Shown piece by piece: positions 1 to 10,332 of a stretch of DNA of 64,000 bases. How positions within the stretch are numbered: position 1 is the first letter of the stretch; the number at the start of each line of letters is the position of its first letter. A model generated the notes under the pieces. The model was given only the letters and a program-made list of their open reading frames with translations. It did not search any database and had not been told where the DNA came from. Source of the stretch: Kryptolebias marmoratus (lineage: Eukaryota > Chordata > Actinopteri > Cyprinodontiformes > Rivulidae); contig NC_051434.1 of assembly GCF_001649575.2 (NCBI RefSeq), positions 8,145,492-8,209,491 of the forward strand, given 5' to 3'. The position numbers and the translations under genes are program-made.

Positions 1-2477
1 GCTGATGTACGTCCATGACTATTACGTCATTCATTATGGAAACGCCAACTAACACTGGAAAAACACACCTGTTCCCACACACACACACACAAAAGCCTGT
101 GAGATGAGCCAATGAGAAAATGTAAAGTAAGGCGACAGTAATGAAGTCGCCTCAGCTTCTGTTTTTTTTGCACTTCAGAGAACTGGACCACATTATGTTG
201 GAAATGTAATGGGATGTATAAACAACACAAACGTGCTTGTTGTTCAGCTCAAGTTTACTTTCATAGGTTGGACATGCTGTGACTTTGTCAGCCTACAATC
301 GTAGTCAACTTTAAAATGCAGCTTCCCTTTAAGCGTTTATTAATCCCGGACCCAAACCGAAGCAGCATTTAGACGCCTCAAACGAAGCGGCCCTTCATTT
401 GTTTGGACCAGGGTTTGATTTTTTTTATCCACAATCTGCTCAACAAAAACAAATTCCTTTTAAGAGCTTGATCAGAGTTGCCTTGAGTAAAACCTCTCCT
501 CCTCCTTGAGCTCAACAACAATTCCTGACGCTTGAAAAGCACTTTAACAGACTGAAAGGTGGGAGCAGCTCCAGAGATGGAGATGCCGGGAGGAAAAACA
601 AAAACAAAAACGCAGCAAACGTGAATCACTGCCAAGCAAGCACAGGCTAGAACAGGAGCTCGGCTTCAAGCAGCCTAAATGAAACCGGTGGGTTTTGTGT
701 CTGTGAGAATCTCAAAGCAGCCAGTTTGTTTCATTACGGTTTAAAATTGCAGTTGTCTGTTTAGGATGTCGCCAGGTCTTGAAACTAACCCTAATGAGCA
801 TCTTTTTTACATTCATTCTGTATAAATTCCTCATATTCCTCCATCTTTTGTGCAATACAGTGTTATATAGTTGATATATATTGAATTTAAATCGTGTTAA
901 AATGACTGAAGGAAGCAAGGACTCCGTTCCAAAAGGAGAGAAGGAGACAAAGACACTTTCTGAGATCATTTGTACAATCATGGAGCATCGTCTTTCTGCA
1001 CTACAAACATAAATCGATGCACGTCGTGATGGAACCGTACAGACAACACGTCTAATCTGCATCAGATTCATCTTTGGTTTGAAGTCTTTGTTCATTTCAT
1101 TTGATCATTTTTGTTTTATTTTGTTGTGCTCAGTGATTTGAAGCTGTATTTAATTTACTTTTTTTGAGCCAATGAGTCTTTTTTTTTTTTTGCACTTTAA
1201 AAAGAAGATTCATGCTGTGGACTAAAGCAATAGATTTCTACGAATGTATTCTCTGAGTTGTGTCGATTATGAAATGAAAACTAATTTTGTTGGAACAAGT
1301 TTTACGTTCTGTAATTTGATTTTGATCGTTCATCCTGTGGAAGTCCAAAGGGTAAAAAAAAAGAGGATATTCTAAAAGCCTCTTTAGTGTTGTTTTTATT
1401 TTATTTACAGTGTTTGGATTCCTAAAACTTCTTGGTCTCTTTCTTGTTATGTTTGCCAAAGCCTGACACTGTTGCTTGCAAAGTTCTTGCCATGCGGATT
1501 AAAATAAACATTTATTTTAGATTTAGTTCAGCTTTTTCAAGAGCTAGAGTATTGACTTCATTCTGAACCTCTCGGTTGAAAAACAAAAAGTTATTTTAAG
1601 ACGCATCAGATTTCAGGGAAAACACTCAAACCATCAAAACAACAATTTCCAGAAAGAACGACCTGAATTCTGGCATTCCTTATGGAAAACAAGTGCCTGC
1701 AGTAAAATATAAACCTTTTTAAAGTCAAAGACGTGGAAGAAATGTGATATTAATGTGTTCTGTGCCGTAAGTATCTCCAAATGTAACCAAACTATTTTGC
1801 TAAAGGTAATTTCTTTTTGTGTTTCTGATAGCCCGATGATTTTGAATAAGGGGGTGAATTTAAGTGTTAAGCATAAAAACTAAAATAAATGAACTTTGAT
1901 CTACAAATCAGATCCAGTCTGACAGATCTGTCAAACTTCAGCAGCTAAACGATCAGTGTTTGTGAGATGATGGATTATTTTTTAAAGTGCCACGTCCATC
2001 TTCCTTTTAAATCCAAGTAAGGAAGTAAAAACAAACAAACGGTGCAGCTGAGGGCTAGTTGGGTGAAACGTTAACTTGTTTTTGTGGGGTTTTTTCACAC
2101 TCTTGTCAACTGTTCGTGAATGCAAATTAAAAAGTTTTTGTTAAGAGTTGTATCTGTTCATTCTGTGGTAAAATTATTTGACACGGCATGTAAAATGAAG
2201 GAGTTCGTCCTGTGTATAGAACTCTAACAAATACAAAAAAAAATCTGTGTTTTGGGAATACAAATGATTATCTTTTTTCCCTGCTCTTTAAATAAAGACA
2301 ATTTATATCTTAACAAACTTTCTTTCTTAGTACTTTTTACAAGCAAGCAGGTGAACTGATTAATGTAACTAAGTGCTGTAAATTAATTAGTGTTCCCTCT
2401 AATTAAAGCTGTTCTTATCCGCCGTCACAGGTGAAGCAATAATGTTTTTGCTTGTATCTGTGTGTGTTCATTTGTAC
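1..2477. other. Left-edge region without a recognised gene
   Basis: No exon with homology I recognise and no long open frame is visible on either strand. The stretch is AT-rich, with short poly-A and poly-T runs and a CA run at 77-91. AATAAA hexamers near 1502 and 2291 on the plus strand could belong to a 3' UTR of a gene lying to the left, but nothing else supports that. Confidence 0.5.
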
Positions 2478-2708
2478 TGTTAGTAAAATATCTCTTGGAT
2501 CACTTGATTGACTTTAATAGAAATGTCATCGGATGCACATCTACATCAAATTCATTTTTGGAGTCCGTTAAAGATGGCTGCCACAGCTAATCGACCTTAA
2601 CCTACTCAAACGGTGACACTTCAGTCAATTTACAAATACTGAGCTAAAACCTGGGGTGGTAGTAGCTGACAGTCATTCACAACACGTACACCGAGTGCTA
2701 ACAGATCA
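2478..2708 (-). repeat. Dispersed repeat family A, copy 1
   Basis: This stretch shares ordered blocks with 3931-4260, 10875-11050 and 27885-28330. The blocks are a 'GTTAGNAAAATATCTC' end, an 'AAGATGGC(T/C)GCC' block, a 'CTGAGCTAAAA.TGG' block, a 'GGTAGTAGC' block and an 'AACACGTAC' block. I recall such sequences as very common in percomorph fish genomes. The copy is written on the plus strand in the reverse complement of the 27.9-kb copies. No coding capacity or clear terminal repeats are visible. Confidence 0.7.
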
Positions 2709-2847
2709 TTATTTTTAAGGTTTAAGCAAAGTAACTCAAACATAAGATCTTTGTCTAAAACTCTAAAACAGGCAGCAGATGAAAGAATTGCTAAGTCTTT
2801 AATCATAATAAGTTTGAACATAAAACAGAAGCAGTGTCCTTTGACAG

Positions 2848-2853
2848 TTTAAT
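2848..2853 (-). terminator. Possible poly(A) signal (ATTAAA) of cfap20 copy 1
   Basis: The minus strand reads ATTAAA about 130 nt downstream of the copy 1 stop codon. This is the commonest variant of the AATAAA hexamer. Copy 2 has a canonical AATAAA at a similar distance. Confidence 0.4.
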
Positions 2854-2979
2854 CACATTCATTAAAAACAAAAAGGTCTATCAGTAATATATAAACTTTA
2901 ACACCAGCTGCAAAACCACATTTTCTAAATTTGATGGAAACTTTACATCACATCTGGGGCCTGTGTGGATTCACTGCTT

Positions 2980-4852
2980 CTATTCCTATAAAAAAATAAA
3001 AATGAGGTATTAAAAAGATGTTTGAATTTGACCAGATTTCTCTGTCACTGCCTAAAGGAAAAGCATGAAACGTTACTTGAGTCCTCACCTTGGATTTCTG
3101 GTTCTGGACGGGCAGGTAGAGTTTAAACTCTGGCGGTAGCTCGTCTTCAGAGTACAGCCTGTCTGAGAAATAAACCCTCCTTATGCAGCAGTTTGCATGA
3201 ATCTGAGAGCAAATCAGGTCCGATATGTTAGTGTTTGCACAGATCCTGTGATCACATGATCAGTCCCTTCTTTGCGTGCTCACCTGTACCCGCAGCGTCT
3301 CGGTGTAGTTGGTCCCGTAGGCCCTCCTGGTGAAGTCCGACAGGTTAAACTGGATCTGGTTCCAGCCGTCATCCAGCCTCATCGGCATGGTGCAGATGAA
3401 CGGCTTCGTTCTTGTCGTGCTCTGGTAGTTACTTGCCCGAAACCGCCGCCGTACGTTCTTATCATCCAACACCTGGAAGATGTAAATACACGTGTGGACA
3501 CACTGAACAGGCTGACGGTAGGTTTACTGCCTGTCAACAAGAAAAAGAAGAGGTTCCCGTTTGTACCTGGACTTCAAAGGTGAAGTACTTCCTAAGGTTC
3601 TTAATGATCATGATCAGAAATGGAAGCCTGATGCCGAGGGTCTTCTTGGGGTCTGCAGGACATGTTATGTAGGTGGTGCTGCAGGGAGGGGAGAGTTCAG
3701 CATGAGTCTAATGCTTGAATGGTTGGAGCTAAAACGATGAATGAGTTAACAGGCAGTCACCTGACGTTTGCTCCCTCGATATCCAGCACCATCGAGTGGA
3801 TAATGCTGTCTGTAACCTTCTTGATGTGGCCGTTCCTCACCTGCAGGCACAGAAATGTTATTCAAGTCAAAGAAGAGCTCTGCCCACGGCTCAGCTACAA
3901 ATCTGTCTGAGTCCATCTGGGTCAACTGTGTCTGTTAGCAAAATATCACATGATCCGCTGCATAGGTTTTAATGAAAACAGCCACTGGGTGTTCATCTAC
4001 AGCTGGTTAAATTTTAGAGTCAACCTAATGTAATTAAGATGGCCGCCTTTGGAAACACAAAAAATGCTATAACTCAGTCAGGTTTACTGATACTGAGCTA
4101 AAATTTGGTGCGGTAGTAGCCGAGAGTCATCCTGAACACGTACTGGGAGAGACCTACACATGGCGCAATATTTTTGCTGCAGATTTGGCTTCAAATCTGC
4201 CTGTTAGCAAAATATCTCACAAACCAGTGAACAAATCTTAAAGAAAGTCGGTGACAGTAACCATCACTTGGTCGCATTTGTAATCTACTTTGAATGGTGG
4301 GTAAAAGAGAAAGTGAGTTGGAGAACTGAATGATTAACGTCCTCCTTTAGGCTTTGGCCGTTGCCTAGCAACAGCGCCATATTGTTTACATGTAACTGAA
4401 GAGAAATGGGGTTAGTTTTTGGATGTAAAATTGTATTTATAATGAACTTGACAGAGCTGATACAATATTTACTGTTTCATTAATTATTAATTTAACTCGG
4501 GAGACCCAGAAGTTCATATTGATTCGCTAAATCAATTTGCACATAAACACAACATGAAAGTAATAATTTGAAACTGACAATGGTAGATCTGAGCCACTAA
4601 ATATTCTAAATAATTGACTTAAACCATCTTGTTTTGCTGCTTTAAAACCACATAAATTTATCACAAGACAGCAACTTTTAGCAGCTACGAGCCAAAAGGC
4701 CGTAAAAAGACGGTTGTTATTTTATGATCGGTGCTACGAGCCAAAAAGGCTAAATCTAATTAGCTTACCTGCTTCTCCCATATTTGAAGTGGTTTGCTGC
4801 CTATGCTGTATAATATAGACAAAAATCCGCTCTGAAATGTGTTTTTAAACAT
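2980..4852 (-). CDS. cfap20: CFAP20 (cilia- and flagella-associated protein 20), left tandem copy
   Basis: CFAP20 (BUG22/GTL3) is a small, extremely conserved protein of the inner junction of axonemal doublet microtubules, needed for ciliary motility and tubulin modification. Coding exons on the minus strand are 4769-4852, 3761-3840, 3567-3678, 3284-3472, 3089-3202 and 2980-2985. All have GT-AG borders and the phases fit. The product is about 194 residues, against 193 in human as I recall. Exon 1 begins [20 protein letters not shown] and exon 4 carries the family core around [14 protein letters not shown] and [20 protein letters not shown]. The last exon encodes only Glu-stop. Compared with the right copy it has unusual changes: WEKQ for WDKK at the end of exon 1, [14 protein letters not shown] in exon 2, NCCIRR for NCRIRR in exon 5, and Glu instead of Gln as last residue. 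It looks intact but less constrained than its neighbour. It could be a functional paralogue or an early pseudogene. Confidence 0.9.
3931..4260 (-). repeat. Dispersed repeat family A, copy 2, in intron 1 of cfap20 copy 1
   Basis: It carries the family blocks in the same order and orientation as 2478-2708: 'CTGTTAGCAAAATATC', 'AAGATGGCCGCC', 'TACTGAGCTAAAATTTGG' and 'GAACACGTACTG'. At about 4200 a second 'CTGTTAGCAAAATATCTC' begins, so the insertion seems to be one full unit plus the start of another, as in the tandem copy at 27.9 kb. Confidence 0.7.
4360..4372. promoter_or_regulatory. X-box-like RFX motif inside intron 1 of cfap20 copy 1
   Basis: The sequence GTTGCCTAGCAAC fits the imperfect inverted-repeat X-box consensus RYYNYY-N(1-3)-RRNRAC bound by RFX factors, which control ciliary genes. 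It lies about 480 nt downstream of the copy 1 start codon rather than in the usual place just upstream of the gene. Binding is not shown by sequence alone. Confidence 0.45.
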
Positions 4853-5476
4853 CTTATTTGATCTCGGTATTAAGTAGTTGTGCACAGAGGAAAATCAAAA
4901 GTCGCGTTGCTATGAGTATTTTGTCATCAGAACTTCAAAAATTCAATAATCCTGAATGGCTGCAGTTCTCCTCTTGAACAGTTGGTGTCGCCACAGAGTC
5001 AAGAATACACACCACACAGCAGGAACAGCACCAGAAGAAGAGTTGCTACTTTTACTGGGAGTTTATTGTTTTAGAAATAATCTGCACATTTGTATTTATT
5101 TATTATGAGTTTTAGGACTGTGAGGCCACCAGGGAGACATGCCACTGAGGGCACAAAATACAAAATACTTTTTAAGATATAAGTTTTATCTTAACTATTT
5201 ATGCAAAATAAAATTAGGAGACAATTTTCTTATTGAATATACAGTATACTCAATTATTTAGATTAATTTCAGTGCACTATTTCAATGCAGTGCGGTAAAA
5301 TATTCAACGAATGACGCAACAGTGCCACCAAGTGGCAGAAGGAGGACACTGCATTAATCGAGGCAGACAACCACGGTAAACCTATTGACGTTTCTATTAA
5401 ACAAATAAAATATATATATTTATTTATTTATTTTTCGCCTGCTGAGCTGCCTGCTCTGTTTTTCCCTTCCGCAGAA

Positions 5477-5570
5477 TCGTCACCTTATCGTGGTGGAGGG
5501 GTTTGAGGACCCCCGTGGCTCTGGGGCCCGTGTTGCCTGCCGGCGACCTGACCCCAGATCAGGGGTCAGA
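5477..5570. mobile_element. Fragment of a common teleost interspersed repeat
   Basis: The string TCACCTTATCGTGGTGGAGG and the GGGTTTGAGGACCCCCGTGG that follows resemble the start of a repeat that I recall from many fish genomes, probably the untranslated leader of a retroelement. Only about 90 nt are recognisable and no coding part follows. The family assignment is left open. Confidence 0.35.
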
Positions 5571-5649
5571 CTAAGAGCCATTCAAGGAACAGGCTTCAAA
5601 AAGCTCCAGGATGCTTTTGCTTTATGTTTCTTTTCAGCTATTTAGGTGC

Positions 5650-5860
5650 CGACAGTAGTGACACTGTTAAAGCCACCGAAGATCCTTTGAAGAGCGAGGT
5701 CGATGAAGAGAAACATCTGCTCAGCTTCATCACAACCAGGTGGAGGACAGATGAAGGTCGAAGGTGGTGGTGCAGAAACTAACAGGCGCTCAGATGGAAA
5801 TACTCGTCAAGATGATTCCAGCGCTTCAGAGGCTGACGAGGAATCTTTTCGGGTTAAATT
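5650..5860 (+). pseudogene. Decayed acidic-linker exon of a teleost C2H2 zinc-finger gene
   Basis: Three reading frames in succession give pieces of the acidic N-terminal linker typical of expanded teleost C2H2 zinc-finger genes. Frame one reads DSSDTVKATEDPLKSEVDEE, then KHLLS. A shifted frame reads QLHHNQVEDR. Another reads QMKVEGGGAETNRR followed by DDSSASEADEE. The frame changes mean it cannot be translated as one exon. No zinc-finger motif (CxxC...HxxxH) is nearby. The family call rests on memory of these linker sequences, and it could be part of a repeat that carries such an exon. Confidence 0.45.
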
Positions 5861-7046
5861 TACGTCTACAGATACTTTGAATGTATTTGTTTATGTAAAA
5901 ACTATTAATGAAATTTGTTATTTTACATGTATTTGAAAATTTTCTGAAAGAAAATAAGCAGTTTTATGAACATATCTAGAATAAAGTCTAGAAATGTCTG
6001 TCTGCATTTGTCAGACATGCTTGTGTGTTTGTGTTGTGACTGCTTTTTCTTTTAAATCAGATTTGTTGTTGTCCATGTTGAACAAAGCTTATGAAAAAAA
6101 CATCATATGGAGGGTCCGGTTCTGGTGTTTAAGGATGTTTGGTTGATTTTGAGAATTTTACTCTTCACGGTGAGGCTTTTTCAGCAGTTCCTGAACTGAG
6201 ACTCAAAGTGTGACTGATTTTTAATTTTCCACTATGACAGAAAAACAAAAACAAATCTACTTTAGGTAACACAGAAGAGTCCTCTGAAGGGTTGAACATG
6301 TTTATTTGATGTTTTTAGTGTTTTTGTTGTCTTGTAATATTTCTTAAAGTGGTCTCGATCAAAAGCTTTTCAGGCTTCCTGAAAGCTTTTCAGTTTTTTA
6401 TTTTTAGACGTTAGCAGCTTTTCCCCTCAGGCTGAGTTCATCCCTCCAGATTTGAAACGAGACAATGATGTGACAGAGCAATCGTGTACTTTTCAAGCTA
6501 AAAATCTTATGTGTTTGTCACTGTTTTACAAGAATAAGTCACTCTTTTATTCATATCACAGTGTGCAACAAACCTCTTGGTCATAAATCACCAACTGTGA
6601 TATTTAACTTCACTTATTTAAACTTTGTACCCGAGCGTTGGTCCAGGCGAACGCTTGGTGTTTCCGGTCACCATTGCAACTCCTAATCTGCTCAGTTTTT
6701 TTTTATTTTAATCTCTAAATCACCAGTTAGACTGTAAATACCTAAGCACTGTGAATAAACACAGTTACGTGTTTAATCTATTTGAGAACTGAAAACTCAA
6801 AAGTTTAATTTATTATACTAAAGTAAGCAAAACCTTAAAAAATAAACATTTTAGAACCATTAACTTCTAAAACAATGAGAGGGTTTTTGAAACCAAAAAC
6901 AGGTTTTTACCGAGATCTTTCCAGACACAAACTACTGACTTCACAGTAAAAAGTAATTTTTGATCGATTTGAACTCTTACATGAACTTTTTATAATGCGT
7001 AAAAACCCTCTAAAATGAAAAACTTTACACTTAATCTATAAAAACC

Positions 7047-7052
7047 TTTATT
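7047..7052 (-). terminator. Poly(A) signal (AATAAA) of cfap20 copy 2
   Basis: The minus strand reads CAATAAAGG about 130 nt downstream of the copy 2 stop. This spacing is normal for a short vertebrate 3' UTR. Confidence 0.6.
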
Positions 7053-7181
7053 GTGCAGAAAGCAACACGAGACCTCACTCAGCACTCAGTTTTACATTTA
7101 TAATCAGTTCCTATCTACACAACATAAATCCTGTAGCTAAACTTCACGTCACACCTGGAGAACAGCGCAGCTCAAGAGGCT

Positions 7182-9072
7182 CTACTGCTGAAAAAAGAAT
7201 AAAAACACCAGAGTTAGTGCAGCACTTACTATGACTAAAAAGTACACAATACATTGTGACAGTGTTAACTTCAACTTTAACTTAGGAGTGAATATTCACC
7301 TTTGCCTTCTGATTCTGCACAGGTAAGTAGAGTTTAAACTCAGCCGGTAGCTCGTCTTCAGAGTACAGCCTGTCTGAGAAATAAACCCTTCTGATACGAC
7401 AGTTGGCATGAATCTGAGAGCAAAACAGGTCAGATATGTTAGTGTTTGCACAGATCCTGTGATCACATGATCAGTCCCTTCTTTGCGTGCTCACCTGTAC
7501 CCGCAGCGTCTCGGTGTAGTTGGTCCCGTAGGCCCTCCTGGTGAAGTCCGACAGGTTAAACTGGATCTGGTTCCAGCCGTCGTCCAGCCTCATCGGCATG
7601 GTGCAGATGAACGGCTTCACTCGAGTCGTGCTCTGATAGTTACTTGCCCGGAACCGCCGTCGTACGTTTTTATCATCCAGCACCTGGGAGATGTAAATAA
7701 GTGTACAGATGCACGGACAAAAACGTTTTTAATAAAACCGAGATGTTATTGTAAGTCAACAAGACACAGAAAGTCTGTGATTCTGTACCTGGACTTCAAA
7801 AGTGAAGTACTTCTTAAGGTTTTTAATGATCATAACCAAAAATGGAAGTTTAATGCCGAGGGTCTTCTTAGGGTCTGCAGGACACGTTATATAGGTGGTG
7901 CTGCAGAGAAAGAAGAGTTATTAAAAAAACAGGAACACAGACATGCAGACACTCACTCTAAACACCTTTGGGGAAGCATTCAGCTAACATCATGAACAAC
8001 AAACTGAATGGCTTTAATAAAAGGAACTGAAAAGGGGTGTTTCATTTAAACACATATGAACTGAACGCATCTACACAACATCCTAACAATAAATATAAAA
8101 GAAATATCTCAGATGAACACAATCTTTGGGTTATCAAGATCACCTTTATTTAAAACGTGACTTTTGCATTTCTAAATTGTAACGCAAACATGCTTAGGTC
8201 ATCTTTAACAATGTTTATTAACAAACCTTTTTAGCAAAATCACATACAACACATCATCTCATTACGGTTTCCTCCCACAGACCAAAAACACACATTAGAT
8301 TAACTGATACCTCTAAAATGTCCACAGGTGTCTCTCTTTAAGAATTATTAGACAACAGCAAAACTTTACAATTGATCTTTTATATAATTAACAAAGTTGC
8401 TAGATTATTGGCTGCAGTTTTCTGAAGTTTAGCGAGCAAAAGATCCATCTTTGATTTAGTTACAGATCTTGCAGCTGCTGTGACTTAAAACCCGTTTTGT
8501 AGAAAATGTTTTTATCTTTTCTTTATTACGAAGCAAAAGCTGAGAGATGGACAGAAAACTGAGCAGAATAAAACATACAAAGCATGATGCTTTAATGGAA
8601 GATAAACGGCATTGAGACTGATCTGTGATTTTACAATTCACTGATTGTTAACATATCCAATCTCTCCTAGAATTTGGTAAGTTATACCCCGTCTCAATAG
8701 CTGACTACAGACCTAAATGATTATTTAAACACAAACTCACCTGACGTTTGCTCCCTCGATTTCCAACACATTGGAGTGAATGTCATTATCTGGGACTCTT
8801 TTGATGTGTCCATTCCTCACCTATTATTTACGTAGACAAATCAGGCGGGCAAGTCATTTAAAAAAGAGCTGTTTGGTCCAAAGTGACGGCTTTAAATAAG
8901 CCACATGAAGCCAGCTAGCTTTAGCACAAACAGCTAACTATTCTAATTTAAAAAGATCTCACACCATTTATCCAGGAACTCCACTTACCTTCTTATCCCA
9001 TATTTGAAGTGGTTTGCTGCCGATGCTGTATAAGATGGACAAAAATCCGCTTTGGAATGTGTTCTTAAACAT
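7182..9072 (-). CDS. cfap20: CFAP20 (cilia- and flagella-associated protein 20), right tandem copy
   Basis: This is the better conserved of the two tandem copies of the axonemal inner-junction protein CFAP20. Coding exons on the minus strand are 8989-9072, 8741-8820, 7789-7900, 7495-7683, 7300-7413 and 7182-7187. All have GT-AG borders, and their lengths (84, 80, 112, 189, 114, 6) match those of the left copy exactly. The product starts [20 protein letters not shown] and continues [17 protein letters not shown]. It keeps [20 protein letters not shown] and [20 protein letters not shown] and ends VQNQKAKQ, very close to the human protein as I remember it. Exon 6 encodes only Gln-stop. An ETS-type CCGGAAGTG and two X-box-like motifs lie upstream, fitting a ciliary gene. 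This is probably the ancestral-function copy. Confidence 0.95.
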
Positions 9073-9122
9073 TTTTTATGGTTTCAATGTGCAGTTGTGG
9101 CGCACATACTGTTTACAGACTT

Positions 9123-9131
9123 CACTTCCGG
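9123..9131 (-). promoter_or_regulatory. ETS/GABP-type site upstream of cfap20 copy 2
   Basis: The minus strand reads CCGGAAGTG, a consensus ETS core, about 50 nt upstream of the start codon. Such sites are common in promoters of housekeeping and ciliary genes. The left copy shows no equivalent. Confidence 0.4.
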
Positions 9132-9311
9132 TCCCCCGACACTACTGGTTCTGTTTAGAGGCGAAGTAATCCGTTCCGCGGTAGAAATTAGGATTTATAA
9201 GATTTTTAAAATATTATATCGGCAAAATAGTATTAAAAAATCTTAAAACGTCTCTCTCAGAGACGACAGCAAAAACGGAGCAGCAGTCAGCATTTTTGTT
9301 GTTGTGGTGTT

Positions 9312-9324
9312 GTTGCCGGGGAAC
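9312..9324. promoter_or_regulatory. X-box-like RFX motif 1 upstream of cfap20 copy 2
   Basis: GTTGCCGGGGAAC matches RYYNYY-N-RRNRAC and sits about 240 nt upstream of the start codon. Such motifs mark promoters of ciliary genes. It is close to a second match at 9377-9390. Confidence 0.45.
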
Positions 9325-9376
9325 GAAAGTTGCTCGACTTTGTTTCACGCAGACCCGTAAATATCAACGCAGCCCG

Positions 9377-9390
9377 GTCGTCATGGTAAC
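9377..9390. promoter_or_regulatory. X-box-like RFX motif 2 upstream of cfap20 copy 2
   Basis: GTCGTCATGGTAAC matches RYYNYY-NN-RRNRAC, with the usual GGTAAC right half-site, about 310 nt upstream of the start codon. Two matches within 80 nt in the 5' flank of a ciliary gene are unlikely to be pure chance, though binding is untested. Confidence 0.45.
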
Positions 9391-9519
9391 GGAAAGCCCG
9401 AGTAGTCGAGCGTAAACAAAACGCACATTTAGCTAATTTCAAAACTCGAATTTTCAGACCTTTTTTTGAGTAGTGCGTTTTAGATAAGCCGTGTTTGTTC
9501 CGTTTAGTACGAACTACAA

Positions 9520-9744
9520 CCAGGGGTGGAAATTAGCACCCGCCACTGGCCAAATGCGGGTAAATATTTGAAGCAATGACTTATATGGACTTATATATAA
9601 GTCATTGATTTGAAGTGGCGGGTGAATTTGATCAACACACACGTCACTGTGGCGGGTTGGCAATTTGAACAGAAAATGTGTTATTTGTCCTCTTGACATA
9701 TAGGGGGCAGTAATGTGCTCGAGTTGCTGCTGTTACGTCGAGCC
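9520..9744. repeat. Probable repeat border with inverted repeats next to the assembly gap
   Basis: The stretch begins GGGGTGGAAATTAGCACCCG and contains repeated GGCGGGT(T/G) blocks near 9617 and 9652, a partial GCGGGTAAA near 9556, and a 13-bp perfect inverted repeat at 9574-9586 / 9595-9607. I recall closely similar sequence as high-copy in fish genomes. It ends in the run of Ns, so the element itself may be inside the gap. Confidence 0.4.
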
Positions 9745-10299
9745 NNNNNNNNNNNNNNNNNNNNNNNNNNNNNNNNNNNNNNNNNNNNNNNNNNNNNNNN
9801 NNNNNNNNNNNNNNNNNNNNNNNNNNNNNNNNNNNNNNNNNNNNNNNNNNNNNNNNNNNNNNNNNNNNNNNNNNNNNNNNNNNNNNNNNNNNNNNNNNNN
9901 NNNNNNNNNNNNNNNNNNNNNNNNNNNNNNNNNNNNNNNNNNNNNNNNNNNNNNNNNNNNNNNNNNNNNNNNNNNNNNNNNNNNNNNNNNNNNNNNNNNN
10001 NNNNNNNNNNNNNNNNNNNNNNNNNNNNNNNNNNNNNNNNNNNNNNNNNNNNNNNNNNNNNNNNNNNNNNNNNNNNNNNNNNNNNNNNNNNNNNNNNNNN
10101 NNNNNNNNNNNNNNNNNNNNNNNNNNNNNNNNNNNNNNNNNNNNNNNNNNNNNNNNNNNNNNNNNNNNNNNNNNNNNNNNNNNNNNNNNNNNNNNNNNNN
10201 NNNNNNNNNNNNNNNNNNNNNNNNNNNNNNNNNNNNNNNNNNNNNNNNNNNNNNNNNNNNNNNNNNNNNNNNNNNNNNNNNNNNNNNNNNNNNNNNNNN
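9745..10299. other. Assembly gap (555 Ns)
   Basis: All bases are N. Open frames crossing it have no meaning. Confidence 1.
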
Positions 10300-10332
10300 T
10301 TGTTGGTAAATTATTTTTGTCCTGTGTTTTAG

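Larger units (their letters stand above)
4853..7046. other. Intergenic stretch between the cfap20 copies
   Basis: It holds the 5' flank of the left copy, including a degenerate X-box-like string GTTGCTATGAGTAT at 4906-4919 that breaks the consensus in the right half. It also holds a short retroelement-like fragment at 5477-5570 and a decayed zinc-finger linker exon at 5650-5860. From about 5950 to 7046 I see only AT-rich DNA and the presumed downstream region of the right copy. Confidence 0.5.

Noticed and set aside
712..1095. A 127-codon minus-strand frame near the left edge
   Set aside because: No similarity to a known family, no conserved motif and biased AT-rich codon use make chance more likely.
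3272..3672. Plus-strand open frames opposite cfap20 exon 4 (also 7483-7995)
   Set aside because: They are antisense shadows of a highly conserved exon and do not resemble any protein.
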